From: a virus | DNA: 64,000 nt | Virus record (IMG/VR): IMGVR_UViG_3300035698_010466 | Location: 26,936-90,935 of that record | Direction: 5' to 3' (one strand) | In this document: positions 39,771 through 49,319 of the stretch, in pieces | Layout of the letters: every line of letters begins with the position of its first letter | Position numbering within the stretch: position 1 is the stretch's first letter | Notes under the pieces: generated by a model | The model's database searches: none | The model's input: the letters and a program-made list of their open reading frames with translations, nothing else | What the model was told of the DNA's origin: nothing | Position numbers and translations under genes: made by a program

Positions 39771-41880
39771 TAATGTATCAAACTATGAAATATTAACTGA
39801 TACTGGATGGTCTGATATTAAAAATGTACATACTACAATTGAATATGAGATTTATATTATAAAGACACATAATAGTCTTTTTTTAGAATGTGCTGATAAC
39901 CATATTTTATTTAATAGTAAGATGGATGAAGTATTTGTACAAAATCTTAAAATCGGTGATATTATTCAAACTATAGATGGAAAAAGTTCTATCGTCTCTA
40001 TTTTTAAGACAGGTGAATTTGAAGAAATGTATGATTTAGAATTAGATGATTTAAATCATAGATACTTCACAAATGGCATATTATCACATAATACTGCAGT
40101 GATACACGGATTAGCCGTTAAAATTATTGAAGGCAATGTTCCAGCAGTATTACAAAACAAATTAATTTATACATTAGAATTAAGTACTCTTATAATTGGT
40201 ACTAAATATCGTGGCGAATTTGAAGAAAGAATGAATGGCATTATAGATGAGCTAAAAGAAAATCCTAATGTAATTATTTTCATTGATGAATTACATACTT
40301 TAGTTGGAGCCGGTGGAGCTGCTGGATCAATGGATGCTGCTAATATAATTAAGCCTGCTCTTTCGCGTGGAGAAATTCGTTGTATAGGAGCAACTACATT
40401 TGATGAATATAGAACTGTCATAGAAAAAGATGGAGCTTTAGATAGGAGATTTCAAAAGGTTGTAATTAATCAACCATCATTAGATGATACCGTTAAAATA
40501 TGCACAAGTCTTAAATCATATTATGAAGATTTTCATAGTGTAACATATTCTGATGAAATTATTGAACTTATTGTAAGGTTAGCTGATCGTTATATAACAA
40601 ATAGATTTTTTCCTGACAAAGCAATTGATATTATTGATGAGGTTGGCTCTTATAAACATTTAGTATTTGATAAGCCCCCAAAGAAACTTTCAACATTAAA
40701 AACTAAGTTACGTAAAGCTGATGTTTTAAAAATAAATGCAGCCGACTCTCAAGATTTTGAAACAGCCGCAACACAAAGAGATATTTGTATAAATCTTAAA
40801 CAAAAAATTCAAGTAGAATATGATATATGGAAATCTAATATTTTTAAAAATAAATTAGAAGTTACTGAAGATGATATTTTAAAACTAGTTTCAAAATCTT
40901 CAGGTATTCCTATCGAAAAAATTAGTGATAAAACAAATAAAATTTTATTAAGTCTTAATGATCATTTATCTTCAAAAATAATTGGCCAGGATGAGGCTAT
41001 TGATAAAATATCTTTGGCAATCCAACGCAATAGAGTTGGAATCAGAAGAAAGAATAGAACCGTTGGAAATTTTATTTTTTTAGGCCCAACTGGCGTTGGC
41101 AAAAGCGCGCTAGCAAAAGTTATCGGAGATCATATGTTTAGTGATAGCGAAAATCTGATACGTGTTGATATGAGTGAATACATGGAACGTCATTCAGTAT
41201 CAAAATTAATCGGAGCTCCTCCAGGATATGTTGGTTATGAAGAAGGTGGCATATTGACGGAACAGGTGAAAAGAAAACCTCGTTCTGTTATATTATTCGA
41301 TGAAATAGAAAAGGCTCATCCAGACATCTTTAATGTATTGTTACAAGTATTAGATGATGGTCAACTTACAGATTCATTAGGACGTACAATTGATTTTAGA
41401 AATTGCTTAATAATTCTTACATCAAATACAGGAGCAGTAACAGTTAAAGATTTTGGTAAAGGCGTTGGCTTTAGTATTGGCAATCCTGAATTAGAAAGAG
41501 CAGAAAAAGAAAGATCACTTTATATGAAATCTTTGAGTAAGAAATTTCCACCAGAGTTTTTAAATAGAATTGATGATATCGTGGTATTTAATAAATTGAA
41601 TAAAGATCATGTTATGAAAATTCTTGATATTGAATGTAAAGAATTGGCAAAAAATCTTTTGGAAATTGGTGATTATAAACTTAAAGTTTCTAAAACTGCT
41701 AAGGAATTAATTCTAAATGAAGGATATGATGAAGCTTACGGTGCGAGACCATTAAAAAGAACTTTAGAAAGAATGGTTGAAAATCTAATCGCAGAGTACA
41801 TATTACATGGAAAATTTGAGAAAGGCGATACAATTAAAATAGGTGCTGCTAATGGATTAATTAAAGCAGATAAAGGATAA
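39748..41880 (+). CDS. C-intein fused to Clp ATPase (two AAA domains)
   Basis: 710 aa. Residues 1-115 are the C-intein, containing block B (CADNHILFN), block F (MYDLELDDLNHRYFTNG) and terminal SHN; Thr116 is the +1 residue. Splicing restores GEPGVGK-TAVIHGLA. Then D1: VIIFIDELHTLVGAGGA (Walker B); D2: LGPTGVGKSALAK, ILFDEIEKAHPDIFNVLLQ and sensor NRIDDIVVF, C-terminal YGARPLKRTLER. GVGFSI near the D2 sensor region could be a ClpP-docking VGF loop. Spliced length about 669 aa, an unfoldase. Confidence 0.92.
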   Translation: MKKIIKTDNVSNYEILTDTGWSDIKNVHTTIEYEIYIIKTHNSLFLECADNHILFNSKMDEVFVQNLKIGDIIQTIDGKSSIVSIFKTGEFEEMYDLELDDLNHRYFTNGILSHNTAVIHGLAVKIIEGNVPAVLQNKLIYTLELSTLIIGTKYRGEFEERMNGIIDELKENPNVIIFIDELHTLVGAGGAAGSMDAANIIKPALSRGEIRCIGATTFDEYRTVIEKDGALDRRFQKVVINQPSLDDTVKICTSLKSYYEDFHSVTYSDEIIELIVRLADRYITNRFFPDKAIDIIDEVGSYKHLVFDKPPKKLSTLKTKLRKADVLKINAADSQDFETAATQRDICINLKQKIQVEYDIWKSNIFKNKLEVTEDDILKLVSKSSGIPIEKISDKTNKILLSLNDHLSSKIIGQDEAIDKISLAIQRNRVGIRRKNRTVGNFIFLGPTGVGKSALAKVIGDHMFSDSENLIRVDMSEYMERHSVSKLIGAPPGYVGYEEGGILTEQVKRKPRSVILFDEIEKAHPDIFNVLLQVLDDGQLTDSLGRTIDFRNCLIILTSNTGAVTVKDFGKGVGFSIGNPELERAEKERSLYMKSLSKKFPPEFLNRIDDIVVFNKLNKDHVMKILDIECKELAKNLLEIGDYKLKVSKTAKELILNEGYDEAYGARPLKRTLERMVENLIAEYILHGKFEKGDTIKIGAANGLIKADKG

Positions 41881-41897
41881 ACTATTTTAAAAAATTA

Positions 41898-41911
41898 CAT
41901 ATAAAAATAAA
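41898..41911 (+). promoter_or_regulatory. late-promoter-like box
   Basis: CATATAAAAATAAA 9 bases before ATG 41921; related to the box at 13652. Confidence 0.4.
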
Positions 41912-41920
41912 TAAGAGTTT

Positions 41921-42751
41921 ATGGAATTAGCATTAACATATGATGACATTCAAATAGTACCTACATATTCTGAAATTGAAAGTCGTTCAGAATGTTTATT
42001 AGGTACAAGATTTACGAAAAATCATTATTTAGCAAAGCCGTATGTATCTGCTCCTATGGACACAGTTACTGAATTGCACATGGCAATAAGAATGATGGAA
42101 CTAGGTGGAGTTGGATGTTTACATCGATTTATGCATCCTGATAAACAAGCACATTATATTAAAGAATTAATAAAACATTCACGACATAAAGGATATGCCA
42201 CACCTATATGTGGAACAATTGGCGTTAAATTCTATCATCAAAATGTTAAAACTTTAATTGATGCAGGTGCGAATGTAATTTTAATTGATGTAGCTAATGG
42301 AAATACATTAACGACGAAAAACATCATTACATGGATTAAAGAAACTTATCCTAAAGTAGATGTTATAGCCGGTAATATTGCAACAGCAGAAGGTGCAAAG
42401 AATTTATGTGAATGGGGAGCAGATGCTCTTCGAACCGGCATTGGAAATGGGTGTTTTACACCTAATATGGAAGTAAAAACTGAAAATGGGTTTATAAAAA
42501 TAAAAGATATTAAAATAGGAGATTTCGTGTATACACATACTGGGGAATTAAAACCTGTATATAATAAATTTAAGTATGATGATCATAATGAAATTTTTAA
42601 TATTAATGGTATAGAGTCAACATCAGATCATAAATTTTATGTAATTCATAAAAGTAAAGCAGATTTAGTAACTGATGAAAATTTTCATGAATATGCTGAA
42701 TGGGTGTCGGCAAATAAATTAACAAAAGACTATTTATTAATAGAATTATAA
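41921..42751 (+). CDS. IMP dehydrogenase/GMP reductase N-terminal part fused to N-intein
   Basis: 276 aa. Residues 1-177: ALTYDDIQIVP, VSAPMDTVTE, GGVGCLHRFM and IDVANGN, then ADALRTGIGNG. No CBS domains, so GMP-reductase-like in size. Cys178 starts a 99-residue N-intein (CFTPNMEVKTENGFIKIKDI; THTGEL; STSDHKFYVIHK; DYLLIEL stop). This closely resembles the IMPDH-1 split intein known from metagenomes, at the same insertion point before the catalytic-Cys loop. Confidence 0.92.
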   Translation: MELALTYDDIQIVPTYSEIESRSECLLGTRFTKNHYLAKPYVSAPMDTVTELHMAIRMMELGGVGCLHRFMHPDKQAHYIKELIKHSRHKGYATPICGTIGVKFYHQNVKTLIDAGANVILIDVANGNTLTTKNIITWIKETYPKVDVIAGNIATAEGAKNLCEWGADALRTGIGNGCFTPNMEVKTENGFIKIKDIKIGDFVYTHTGELKPVYNKFKYDDHNEIFNINGIESTSDHKFYVIHKSKADLVTDENFHEYAEWVSANKLTKDYLLIEL

Positions 42752-42813
42752 TAAGTGCATTAATATATATTATATAGAGATAGGCATTGCCTCTTTTTGA
42801 AAAAAAGTATATT

Positions 42814-43695
42814 ATGATAAACGAAATTTATATAAATAATAATCTAGTTAAAACAGAATTACCTAAGTCTCAGTTTAACCATGGATATGTAATTAGGTGT
42901 ATTGAATGTGATCAATTAATTGATAGGCGTACATTTACTAATACAATTTTAAGTAAAAAGTATATATGTAAAAAGTGTGTATTAACTAATCATAATCCAA
43001 TGAAAAATAAAAATGTACATGATGTTTGGATTGAGAAATATGGTAAAAAAAATGCAGATAAAAAATGGGATAAAAAATGTAAAAATCAGTCTGATAAAAT
43101 GAAAGGTGATAAAAATTCTTTTTTTGGAAAAACTCATACTGATATTACAATTAAAAAAATAGCTGAGACTACTGAAAAAAACTGGAATGCATTAGATGAA
43201 GGCGCTAGAAATAAAATACGAAAACAAAGATCGGTATCAGCTAAAAAAGTACAAGCCGATCTATTAAAAAAAGATCCTATTGAATATAAAAGACTTAGAT
43301 CAAAAGCAGCTAATATATCTAATAGAAAACAATTACAGAATGCTAAAATGAATAAAATTGAAACTATTGTGTATAACTATTTAAAAAATGAATTAAATGT
43401 TAATGTAAAATTTTCAATAATATTAGCATCTTATCAATATGATTTTGGAATAAAAGATGAACGAGTATTAATTGAAGTTGATGGAGATTATTGGCACGGT
43501 AATCCTAAATTTTATAATTTAGATGGTAGTAATGGCAAACGTAAATTAAATAATCATCAAATTAAAAAAATTAAAAATGATGAAGAAAAAACTAATTGGG
43601 CTAAGAGTCGAGGATTTAAACTAGTTAGAATATGGGAATGTGATATCAATAATAATGCATTTAAAAAAATATTAAATAACGAATTAACTATATGA
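42814..43695 (+). CDS. EDxHD (Vsr-like) homing endonuclease inside the IMPDH split intein
   Basis: 293 aa from MINEIYINNN. Zinc knuckle RCIECDQLI...CKKC (about 22-52), then Lys-rich NUMOD-like segments (NPMKNKNVHDVW; GDKNSFFGKTHT). The C-terminal nuclease core is YDFGIKDERVLIEVDGDYWHG (Asp, Glu, then D-x-W-H), continuing to KLVRIWECDI. This is the EDxHD family described from fractured intein genes in metagenomes. It is intact here, unlike the nucleases in the PhoH and Clp inteins. Its TGA overlaps the C-intein ATG. Confidence 0.9.
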   Translation: MINEIYINNNLVKTELPKSQFNHGYVIRCIECDQLIDRRTFTNTILSKKYICKKCVLTNHNPMKNKNVHDVWIEKYGKKNADKKWDKKCKNQSDKMKGDKNSFFGKTHTDITIKKIAETTEKNWNALDEGARNKIRKQRSVSAKKVQADLLKKDPIEYKRLRSKAANISNRKQLQNAKMNKIETIVYNYLKNELNVNVKFSIILASYQYDFGIKDERVLIEVDGDYWHGNPKFYNLDGSNGKRKLNNHQIKKIKNDEEKTNWAKSRGFKLVRIWECDINNNAFKKILNNELTI

Positions 43696-44309
43696 AATTA
43701 ACAGAAATTCATACCATAGAAAAATTATCATATAATGGCGATGTATATGATTTAGCAGTTGAAGATAATTTTACATATAATATTAACGGTATTGTTGTTC
43801 ATAATAGTCTTTGTGAAACCAGGATAAGAACAGGTATAGGTGTTCCTCAAGTTACTGCACTTCGTGACGTGATTAATGTTGCAAAAGAATATAATGTTCC
43901 TGTTATTGCTGATGGCGGTATACGATTAATTGGAGATGTTTCTAAAGCACTTGCATTAGGAGCAGACACCGTAATGTTAGGATCAATTTTAGCAGGCACT
44001 AAAGAATCTCCAGGTTCTATTTCTAAAGTAGGATCATGGCCTAATGAAAAATTATTTAAAAAATATCGAGGCTCTGCTTCGTTAGACATAAAGAAAGATA
44101 CACATCAAGATGAAAAAAATGTAGAAGGGAATTCAACAATGATTCCTTATAAAGGAAAAATCGCAAGATTATTCTCAGACATTAATGATGGTGTTCGTTC
44201 TGCAATGTCTTATGTTAATGCGACAACTTTAACAGAATTCAGAAGGAATTCAAAATTTGTTAGAATAACACAAAGCGGTATAATCGAAGCAAAACCACAT
44301 TTATTATGA
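43692..44309 (+). CDS. C-intein fused to IMP dehydrogenase/GMP reductase C-terminal part
   Basis: 205 aa. Residues 1-38 are the C-intein ([20 protein letters not shown], then IVVHN), and Ser39 is the +1 residue. The extein begins [19 protein letters not shown] with the catalytic Cys loop (normally GSICTTR), then [23 protein letters not shown] and GSILAGT, YRGSAS. Reconstituted enzyme about 344 aa, interconverting GMP, IMP and XMP. Confidence 0.92.
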   Translation: MKLTEIHTIEKLSYNGDVYDLAVEDNFTYNINGIVVHNSLCETRIRTGIGVPQVTALRDVINVAKEYNVPVIADGGIRLIGDVSKALALGADTVMLGSILAGTKESPGSISKVGSWPNEKLFKKYRGSASLDIKKDTHQDEKNVEGNSTMIPYKGKIARLFSDINDGVRSAMSYVNATTLTEFRRNSKFVRITQSGIIEAKPHLL

Positions 44310-44416
44310 AAAAATTTACGTTAGAAGATGTTGAAATGTTCTGTCGAGTTAATGGATATTACTTAGGTGAGTATTGGTTTCCGCATAGAGATAAAAATAA
44401 AAAGAAAGATGAATAA
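44306..44416 (+). CDS. micro-protein, 36 aa
   Basis: ATG overlaps the previous stop (ATGA) and its TAA overlaps the ThyA start, so the three genes are chained. Sequence begins [20 protein letters not shown] and ends in a Lys/Asp tail. No family recognised. Confidence 0.55.
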   Translation: MKKFTLEDVEMFCRVNGYYLGEYWFPHRDKNKKKDE

Positions 44417-45656
44417 CTTAGATAAACAATACCTAGAATTATTGCAAGATATTCTAGAAAATGGTGTCAAAAAATCTAACAGAACTGGCGTTGATACGCT
44501 ATCGGTTTTTGGCAGAGTAATTAGGCATGATATGTCAGAAGGGTTTCCTATTCTAACCACAAAGAAGGTATTTTTTAAGCAAATCGTTACAGAACTTTTA
44601 TGGTTCTTGTGCGGAGAAACAAACATACAATCTTTAGTTAAAGATGGTAATAACATTTGGGTGGGCGACGCTTATAAATTTTATCAAAAAGAACGACCTA
44701 AATGGAAAGTTGGTATAATTGAAGCTTTACCTGAATTATCAAAGGAAGAGTTCATTGAAAAAATTAAAACTGATAATGAATTTGCTAAAAAGTGGGGAGA
44801 GATGGGACCGATATATGGTAAGCAATGGAGAAATTGGGAATCTATAAAAACTAAAATATTTACCGATGAGGATAAATTATATGAAAGTGTATCAGATGTA
44901 ACAACAATCGATCAAATACAAAATTTAATTGATAAATTAAAATCAAATCCAGACGATCGTAGAATGATGGTAAGTGCCTGGAACATAGCTGATATTTCTG
45001 CTATGAAGCTCCCACCGTGCCATTATGGATTCCAAATTTATACAAGGGAGTTGGCATTAGAGGAAAAAATAGCCTGGGTTATGAAAAATATAGAACTTCC
45101 TTTAGAGAACTTAGCCATAACAGAGGAAGCCTTCAAATTAAGTACACCGCAACGAGCTATTTCACTTATGTATAATGCTAGAAGTCAAGACTTGCCATTA
45201 GGAACTCCATTTAATATAAGTTCATATGCATTACTGTTAATAATTTTAGGAAAGCTAACAAATATGGTGCCTGATGAACTAATATCTATTATGGGCGATA
45301 CACATATTTATGAAAACCAAATAGAAGGTATTAAATAACAAATAGGGCGTAAGTATACTTCATATGAAAGGGAAGATCTTTACGCTAAAAGAGAAGGATT
45401 ATCTGAAATGGAACGATTTGAAATGAATCCTAATGCTTATGATGAAGATGTACACGAAGTTATGGATAAAGAAAATATTCCTAGATCTGATCGTGAACCT
45501 TTTGAATTACCAAAATTAGTATGTAAAGATGAGTATTGGTATCTAAAGGATCATGATATATCATTTTCAGATAAGATAAAAGAATTTAAGTCGGAATGGT
45601 TTAGATTAAAAAATTATCAATCTCATGCTAAAATTAAAATGCCATTAAATAATTAA
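44409..45656 (+). CDS. thyA: thymidylate synthase ThyA with one in-frame TAA
   Basis: 416 codons. N-terminal RTGVDTLSVFGRVIRHDMSEGFPILTTKK and WFLCGETNIQ; catalytic Cys in LPPCHYGFQIY; LGTPFNISSYAL with the canonical dUMP Asn; GDTHIYENQIEGIK. Directly after this comes TAA (45336-45338). The same frame then continues QIGRKYTSYEREDLY and ends in YQSHAKIKMPLNN, the proper ThyA C-terminus (Y-x-x-H-x-x-I). A Glu or Gln codon is expected at the stop. Truncated protein would lose the C-terminal residues that close the active site. Two insertions make it longer than usual. Confidence 0.88.
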
Positions 45657-45657
45657 T

Positions 45658-46464
45658 ATGAAATATCAAATACCAGTTTTAGGAATACCTATAGTGAATG
45701 GATATAAATGGATAGAAAGATTAATAAATTCTATAGATTTTCCAATAAAACATGTAATTATTATAGATAATAGTGGTGGAAAAGATAAAACTTTTGTAAA
45801 AAACTTAGATTTATTGGTTGAAAATGGTTCAAGTTTTGTTGAAAGTATGAAAGTTTGTCATTTACCATCAAATATTGGAGTAGCCGGAGCATGGAATCTT
45901 ATTATTAAGAGTTATTTAATGGAATCATCTTGGATTATTGCTAATCATGACATTGCATTTGCACCAGGATTACTTGAAGAAATATTTGAAACTGCGAAAG
46001 ATTCTGAAATTGGAATGATACACCCAAGTGGTGGTGATTTTAATTTAGGATCATATGATTTATTTATGATTAAAGATTGGGTAGTACAAAAAATTGGATT
46101 GTTCGATGAAAATTATTACCCAGCTTATGGTGAAGATGCAGATTATATTATGAGATTAAGAAATGATCCAGTTAAATCTAAAATAGGATTATCAAAAATA
46201 CATTTACATGGTGATGATACTGCAAAGCCTGGAACTGAGAATTATAAGAAGGAAGGCAGACAAACTGCAAAGGAAGGTGGTAAAGTTTTAAGTATGAGAT
46301 TGGATTGCATTAATGATATTAATTTTGAATACTCATTTAAAAAATGGGGAGAAGGTTGGAGATGGTGTAGCCCATATAAAACTCCAATGAATAATTCTGA
46401 ATTACCTTTATCATATACTACATATGATTTAAGTTTTGTTAGAATGAAGTATTTAGATTTTTAA
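45658..46464 (+). CDS. glycosyltransferase, GT2-like
   Basis: 268 aa. IPVLGIPIVNGYKWIERLIN, IIDNSGGKD and CHLPSNIGVAGAWNL resemble GT2 starts; SWIIANHDIAFAPG provides a DxA-like acidic site; FDENYYPAYGEDADYIMRL matches the acceptor-binding ED motif. Stands apart from the two glycan cassettes, directly after ThyA. Confidence 0.82.
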   Translation: MKYQIPVLGIPIVNGYKWIERLINSIDFPIKHVIIIDNSGGKDKTFVKNLDLLVENGSSFVESMKVCHLPSNIGVAGAWNLIIKSYLMESSWIIANHDIAFAPGLLEEIFETAKDSEIGMIHPSGGDFNLGSYDLFMIKDWVVQKIGLFDENYYPAYGEDADYIMRLRNDPVKSKIGLSKIHLHGDDTAKPGTENYKKEGRQTAKEGGKVLSMRLDCINDINFEYSFKKWGEGWRWCSPYKTPMNNSELPLSYTTYDLSFVRMKYLDF

Positions 46465-46481
46465 AATAAATAAATAATAAT

Positions 46482-47063
46482 ATGAAAGTTTTATTTTTAG
46501 ATAACGATGGCGTTATATGTTTAGACAAAAATTGGGGAAGCAGATTCCAAAAACAAAAAGTTTTTTATAAAGGCAAAGATAGACCTCCAATGAATAAGGT
46601 TGATATCTCAGTTAGATTTGATGAATTTGATGAAAGAGCTATTAAAGTTCTTAATGAAATATTAAAAGAAACCGATGCAGAAATAGTAGTTAGTTCTGAT
46701 TGGAGAAGACATGCAACCTTAGATGAGTTAGGCGATTTTTATGAAGCCCAAGGTATGATTAAAAGACCTATAGGAATTACAGAATTTTTTCATTATACTA
46801 ATTGGATTAATGAAGGATTTATCTCTACTACCTTTCCATTTAGCCGCTATGATCAATTGGAACAAAAGAGATATTTTGAAATACTAAGATGGTTAAAGAA
46901 TAATCCAGACGTAACAAATTGGGTTGCAATTGATGATTTGAATATGGGACTTAGTGAAAATCCTGCATCAACTAGTTGGGGCTTAACAAATTTTGTTTTG
47001 ACTAACCCACTTGATGGAATAGGTTTAACAAAAAAAGAAGAAATATTAAAATTTTTAAAATGA
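46482..47063 (+). CDS. HAD-like phosphatase
   Basis: 193 aa. Motif I FLDNDGVICLD (DxD), motif II VVSSDWRR, and C-terminal WVAIDDLNMG giving the acidic motif IV. Similar to the HAD domain of Swiss-Army-Knife RNA-repair-like proteins. May remove 3' or 5' phosphates from nucleotides or nucleic acid. Overlaps the next gene (ATGA). Confidence 0.82.
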   Translation: MKVLFLDNDGVICLDKNWGSRFQKQKVFYKGKDRPPMNKVDISVRFDEFDERAIKVLNEILKETDAEIVVSSDWRRHATLDELGDFYEAQGMIKRPIGITEFFHYTNWINEGFISTTFPFSRYDQLEQKRYFEILRWLKNNPDVTNWVAIDDLNMGLSENPASTSWGLTNFVLTNPLDGIGLTKKEEILKFLK

Positions 47064-47632
47064 AACTATTAAACAATATATGGCTGTGGCTTAAATGGGA
47101 TGCTAAATATCTTCATAGAGATATTTATGTAGGTATTAAAAATTTAATTTATTGGTTTCCTGTTATTTGGATGGATAGAAATTGGGATGAGAGTTATATT
47201 TTTGAAGTACTTGAACATAAAATAGCAGCACAGTCAAAATATATTAATGATCGTCGATATCATATGCGATCAGAAAGAGATGCTGAAATTATGATGACTT
47301 GTGTTAAATTATCAGCAAAAGTTAGAGAAGAATTTTATGCGATAGAATACTCTGAGTATCATGAAACTGATTTTTATTTTGTTCCATGTAAAGATATACC
47401 AGATCATTCTGAATTAAAGACTGATACGAAAAGTGAACATTTTGATGATTACTTTAAAAAATATCCATTAATTTATAAACGTGTTATAAATGGAGAAGGT
47501 ATATTTAATCTTAATGGAAGAGAAAATGACAAAGAAGTCATTGCATTAAACATGGCTCATATTAATCATAATAGAGCAAGGAAGATACTTTTTACAATGT
47601 TAGAAAGAAATATCGAACGTTGGTGGGATTAA
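47060..47632 (+). CDS. protein of unknown function, 190 aa
   Basis: Trp/Tyr-rich N-terminus (NNIWLWLKWDAKYLHRDIY and IYWFPVIWMDRNWDE) followed by MRSERDAEIMMTCVKLSAKV and NHNRARKILFTMLERNIERWWD. Looks like a conserved soluble phage protein seen in large phages; no function known to me. Confidence 0.72.
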   Translation: MKLLNNIWLWLKWDAKYLHRDIYVGIKNLIYWFPVIWMDRNWDESYIFEVLEHKIAAQSKYINDRRYHMRSERDAEIMMTCVKLSAKVREEFYAIEYSEYHETDFYFVPCKDIPDHSELKTDTKSEHFDDYFKKYPLIYKRVINGEGIFNLNGRENDKEVIALNMAHINHNRARKILFTMLERNIERWWD

Positions 47633-47651
47633 TGATTAAAAACTTTCAGTT

Positions 47652-47690
47652 CTTACTAAAATTGATTATATTTATACTGTAATTAAATAC
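47652..47690 (+). promoter_or_regulatory. conserved promoter-like element, diverged copy
   Basis: CTTACTAAAATTGATTATAT and TTATACTGTAATTAAATAC, matching the variant form at 1775. It lies just before ATG 47696. Confidence 0.55.
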
Positions 47691-47695
47691 TTTTT

Positions 47696-47935
47696 ATGAA
47701 AAATGATTTTAAATTTATAAATAAAGATTCTTATAATAATTTTTATGAAGGTGTTAAAAAATATTCTACTAAATATATCTTAACTGATGCTAAAATTCTT
47801 GCTTTAATTGATCATACAAATCCAGAAGGTGATCGCTTATATGAAATGGCTGAAGCTTTTTTACATTTATTTAAAAATAGAGAAGAATTTGAAGTATGCC
47901 AAAAAATAATATCTAACTGGCCTAAACTAAAATAA
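47696..47935 (+). CDS. small protein of unknown function, 79 aa
   Basis: Short helical protein (FKFINKDSYNNFYEGVKKYS; LIDHTNPEGDRLYEMAEAFL). Directly behind a promoter-like element, so probably the first gene of a new unit running to 50.2 kb. No family recognised. Confidence 0.68.
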   Translation: MKNDFKFINKDSYNNFYEGVKKYSTKYILTDAKILALIDHTNPEGDRLYEMAEAFLHLFKNREEFEVCQKIISNWPKLK

Positions 47936-47958
47936 CATTTACTTAAATTAATAAATAT

Positions 47959-48294
47959 ATGAATAAATTTACATTTACATCCGGTGACAAAAGAAGATTA
48001 ACTGCAATCGCAAATGAATTCGGATTAATCGAAGCAACAACAAAAGGTCAAAAAAAGAATGGAACAATTTCTTATGTTGATCCTATCACAGTATCAGTTT
48101 ATACATTATATGAGAGTGGTTATATCAGACGTGCTAATCATGGGGCAAGAGCTTCCGGTATATTTTATCAATTAAACCCGAAACATGAAAATGGTGATCA
48201 TGTTACAAGAGTAATGTTAAACCCATTGGAACAAATTGGACAACTTGTATCAAGTATAATTGCATGTAGAAAAACTAAATCAGTAAAACCATAA
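47959..48294 (+). CDS. small protein of unknown function, 111 aa
   Basis: Begins MNKFTFTSGDKRRLTAIANE; central SYVDPITVSVYTLYESGYIRR and RVMLNPLEQIGQLVSSIIA. Mixed alpha/beta, basic. No family recognised. Confidence 0.68.
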   Translation: MNKFTFTSGDKRRLTAIANEFGLIEATTKGQKKNGTISYVDPITVSVYTLYESGYIRRANHGARASGIFYQLNPKHENGDHVTRVMLNPLEQIGQLVSSIIACRKTKSVKP

Positions 48295-48297
48295 GTT

Positions 48298-48465
48298 ATG
48301 AAAATTAAATCTCATAAACATAAAGATAAACGTACTATCCGAAAATTTTTATGGCTACCAAAATACCACAGAGATGGTTATATACTATGGTTAGAATATG
48401 TTGAATTAAATCAAGTGTATCTTAATGGTAAAGATGGTCGAGGTTGGTATACATATACTGAATAA
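48298..48465 (+). CDS. small basic protein, 55 aa
   Basis: ATG 48298, TAA 48463-48465. Begins MKIKSHKHKDKRTIRKF, later LPKYHRDGYILWLEYVEL. Spacing of 3 bases to the previous and 2 to the next gene supports it. Unknown function. Confidence 0.62.
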   Translation: MKIKSHKHKDKRTIRKFLWLPKYHRDGYILWLEYVELNQVYLNGKDGRGWYTYTE

Positions 48466-48467
48466 TT

Positions 48468-48767
48468 ATGACAAAACAATATAAATATCAAATTAAAGAT
48501 TTGCGCCCACCTGCGTTTGCTACATTAGGTGGACAAAAATATCTTTTTCCTGGATGGATTCCAGTAGATGATAATATTACTTTTGATGATGTTGAACATA
48601 TAAATCCTTTACAACATCTTAAAAAAGAAAATTTCGAAGTGACCGGTTCTACGGGTAATAAATATATTGTAACTAAACATGGTGATACATTTAACTGTGA
48701 CTGTCCTGCTGGTAAATTTAGAGGAACATGTAAACACATTAAAAGTATTAAGGAAAAACACTTTTAG
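48468..48767 (+). CDS. SWIM-type zinc-finger protein
   Basis: 99 aa. C-terminal CDCPAGKFRGTCKHI gives the CxC...CxH SWIM signature. The middle (NKYIVTKHGDTFNC) is typical of the strand preceding a SWIM finger. Nucleic-acid or protein binding expected. The N-terminus (YQIKDLRPPAFATLGGQKYL) is unrecognised. Confidence 0.77.
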   Translation: MTKQYKYQIKDLRPPAFATLGGQKYLFPGWIPVDDNITFDDVEHINPLQHLKKENFEVTGSTGNKYIVTKHGDTFNCDCPAGKFRGTCKHIKSIKEKHF

Positions 48768-48770
48768 ATT

Positions 48771-49319
48771 TTGTTAGATGAAAAGACATTAGTAAACTTC
48801 TGTAACAATAAACGAATCCTCGTTGTTGGAAATGCACAAACATTAATTAGAAAAGATAATAGTAAATTTATAGATTCTTTTGATGTTGTTATTCGTATTA
48901 ATCATGCAGTACCTTCGAACTTAATAGGTAAAAAAACTGATATTTGGATTTGTAATTACAATACTGTAGATCGACAATATCCAGAATATAAAAGATTTTT
49001 ACCTAAGTTTGTTATGAAGATGAATGAAAACACTTATATTGATCCTAAACTAAAATCCAATTTATATGTATGGCCTGTTGGTGAATTTAAAAAATTTAGA
49101 TCATTATTAAGTCTGAATAAACCTAGTACTGGCTTGAGTATACTATTTTGGTTAACAACTAAAGTTAATGCGAATATTAGCATAATTGGATTCGATTCGT
49201 TTAAAACTAAAACTTTTTATTATCATAAAGATATTCATCAGAAATATCATAATGGAAACAAAGAAAGGGACTGGATAAATAAATTAATTAATAGCAAACA
49301 AATAATAAAATACCAATGA
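48771..49319 (+). CDS. GT29-like (sialyltransferase-like) glycosyltransferase
   Basis: 182 aa, TTG start. RILVVGNAQTLIRKDN, FDVVIRINHAV, GKKTDIWICN, KPSTGLSILFWL and IIGFDSF follow the order of sialyl motifs in phage and bacterial GT29-like proteins. Acceptor and donor unknown. Overlaps the next gene by ATGA. Confidence 0.75.
   Translation: MLDEKTLVNFCNNKRILVVGNAQTLIRKDNSKFIDSFDVVIRINHAVPSNLIGKKTDIWICNYNTVDRQYPEYKRFLPKFVMKMNENTYIDPKLKSNLYVWPVGEFKKFRSLLSLNKPSTGLSILFWLTTKVNANISIIGFDSFKTKTFYYHKDIHQKYHNGNKERDWINKLINSKQIIKYQ

Noticed and set aside
45336-45338. A group I intron in thyA, as in T4 td
   Set aside because: The frame continues directly after the single TAA with no inserted sequence.
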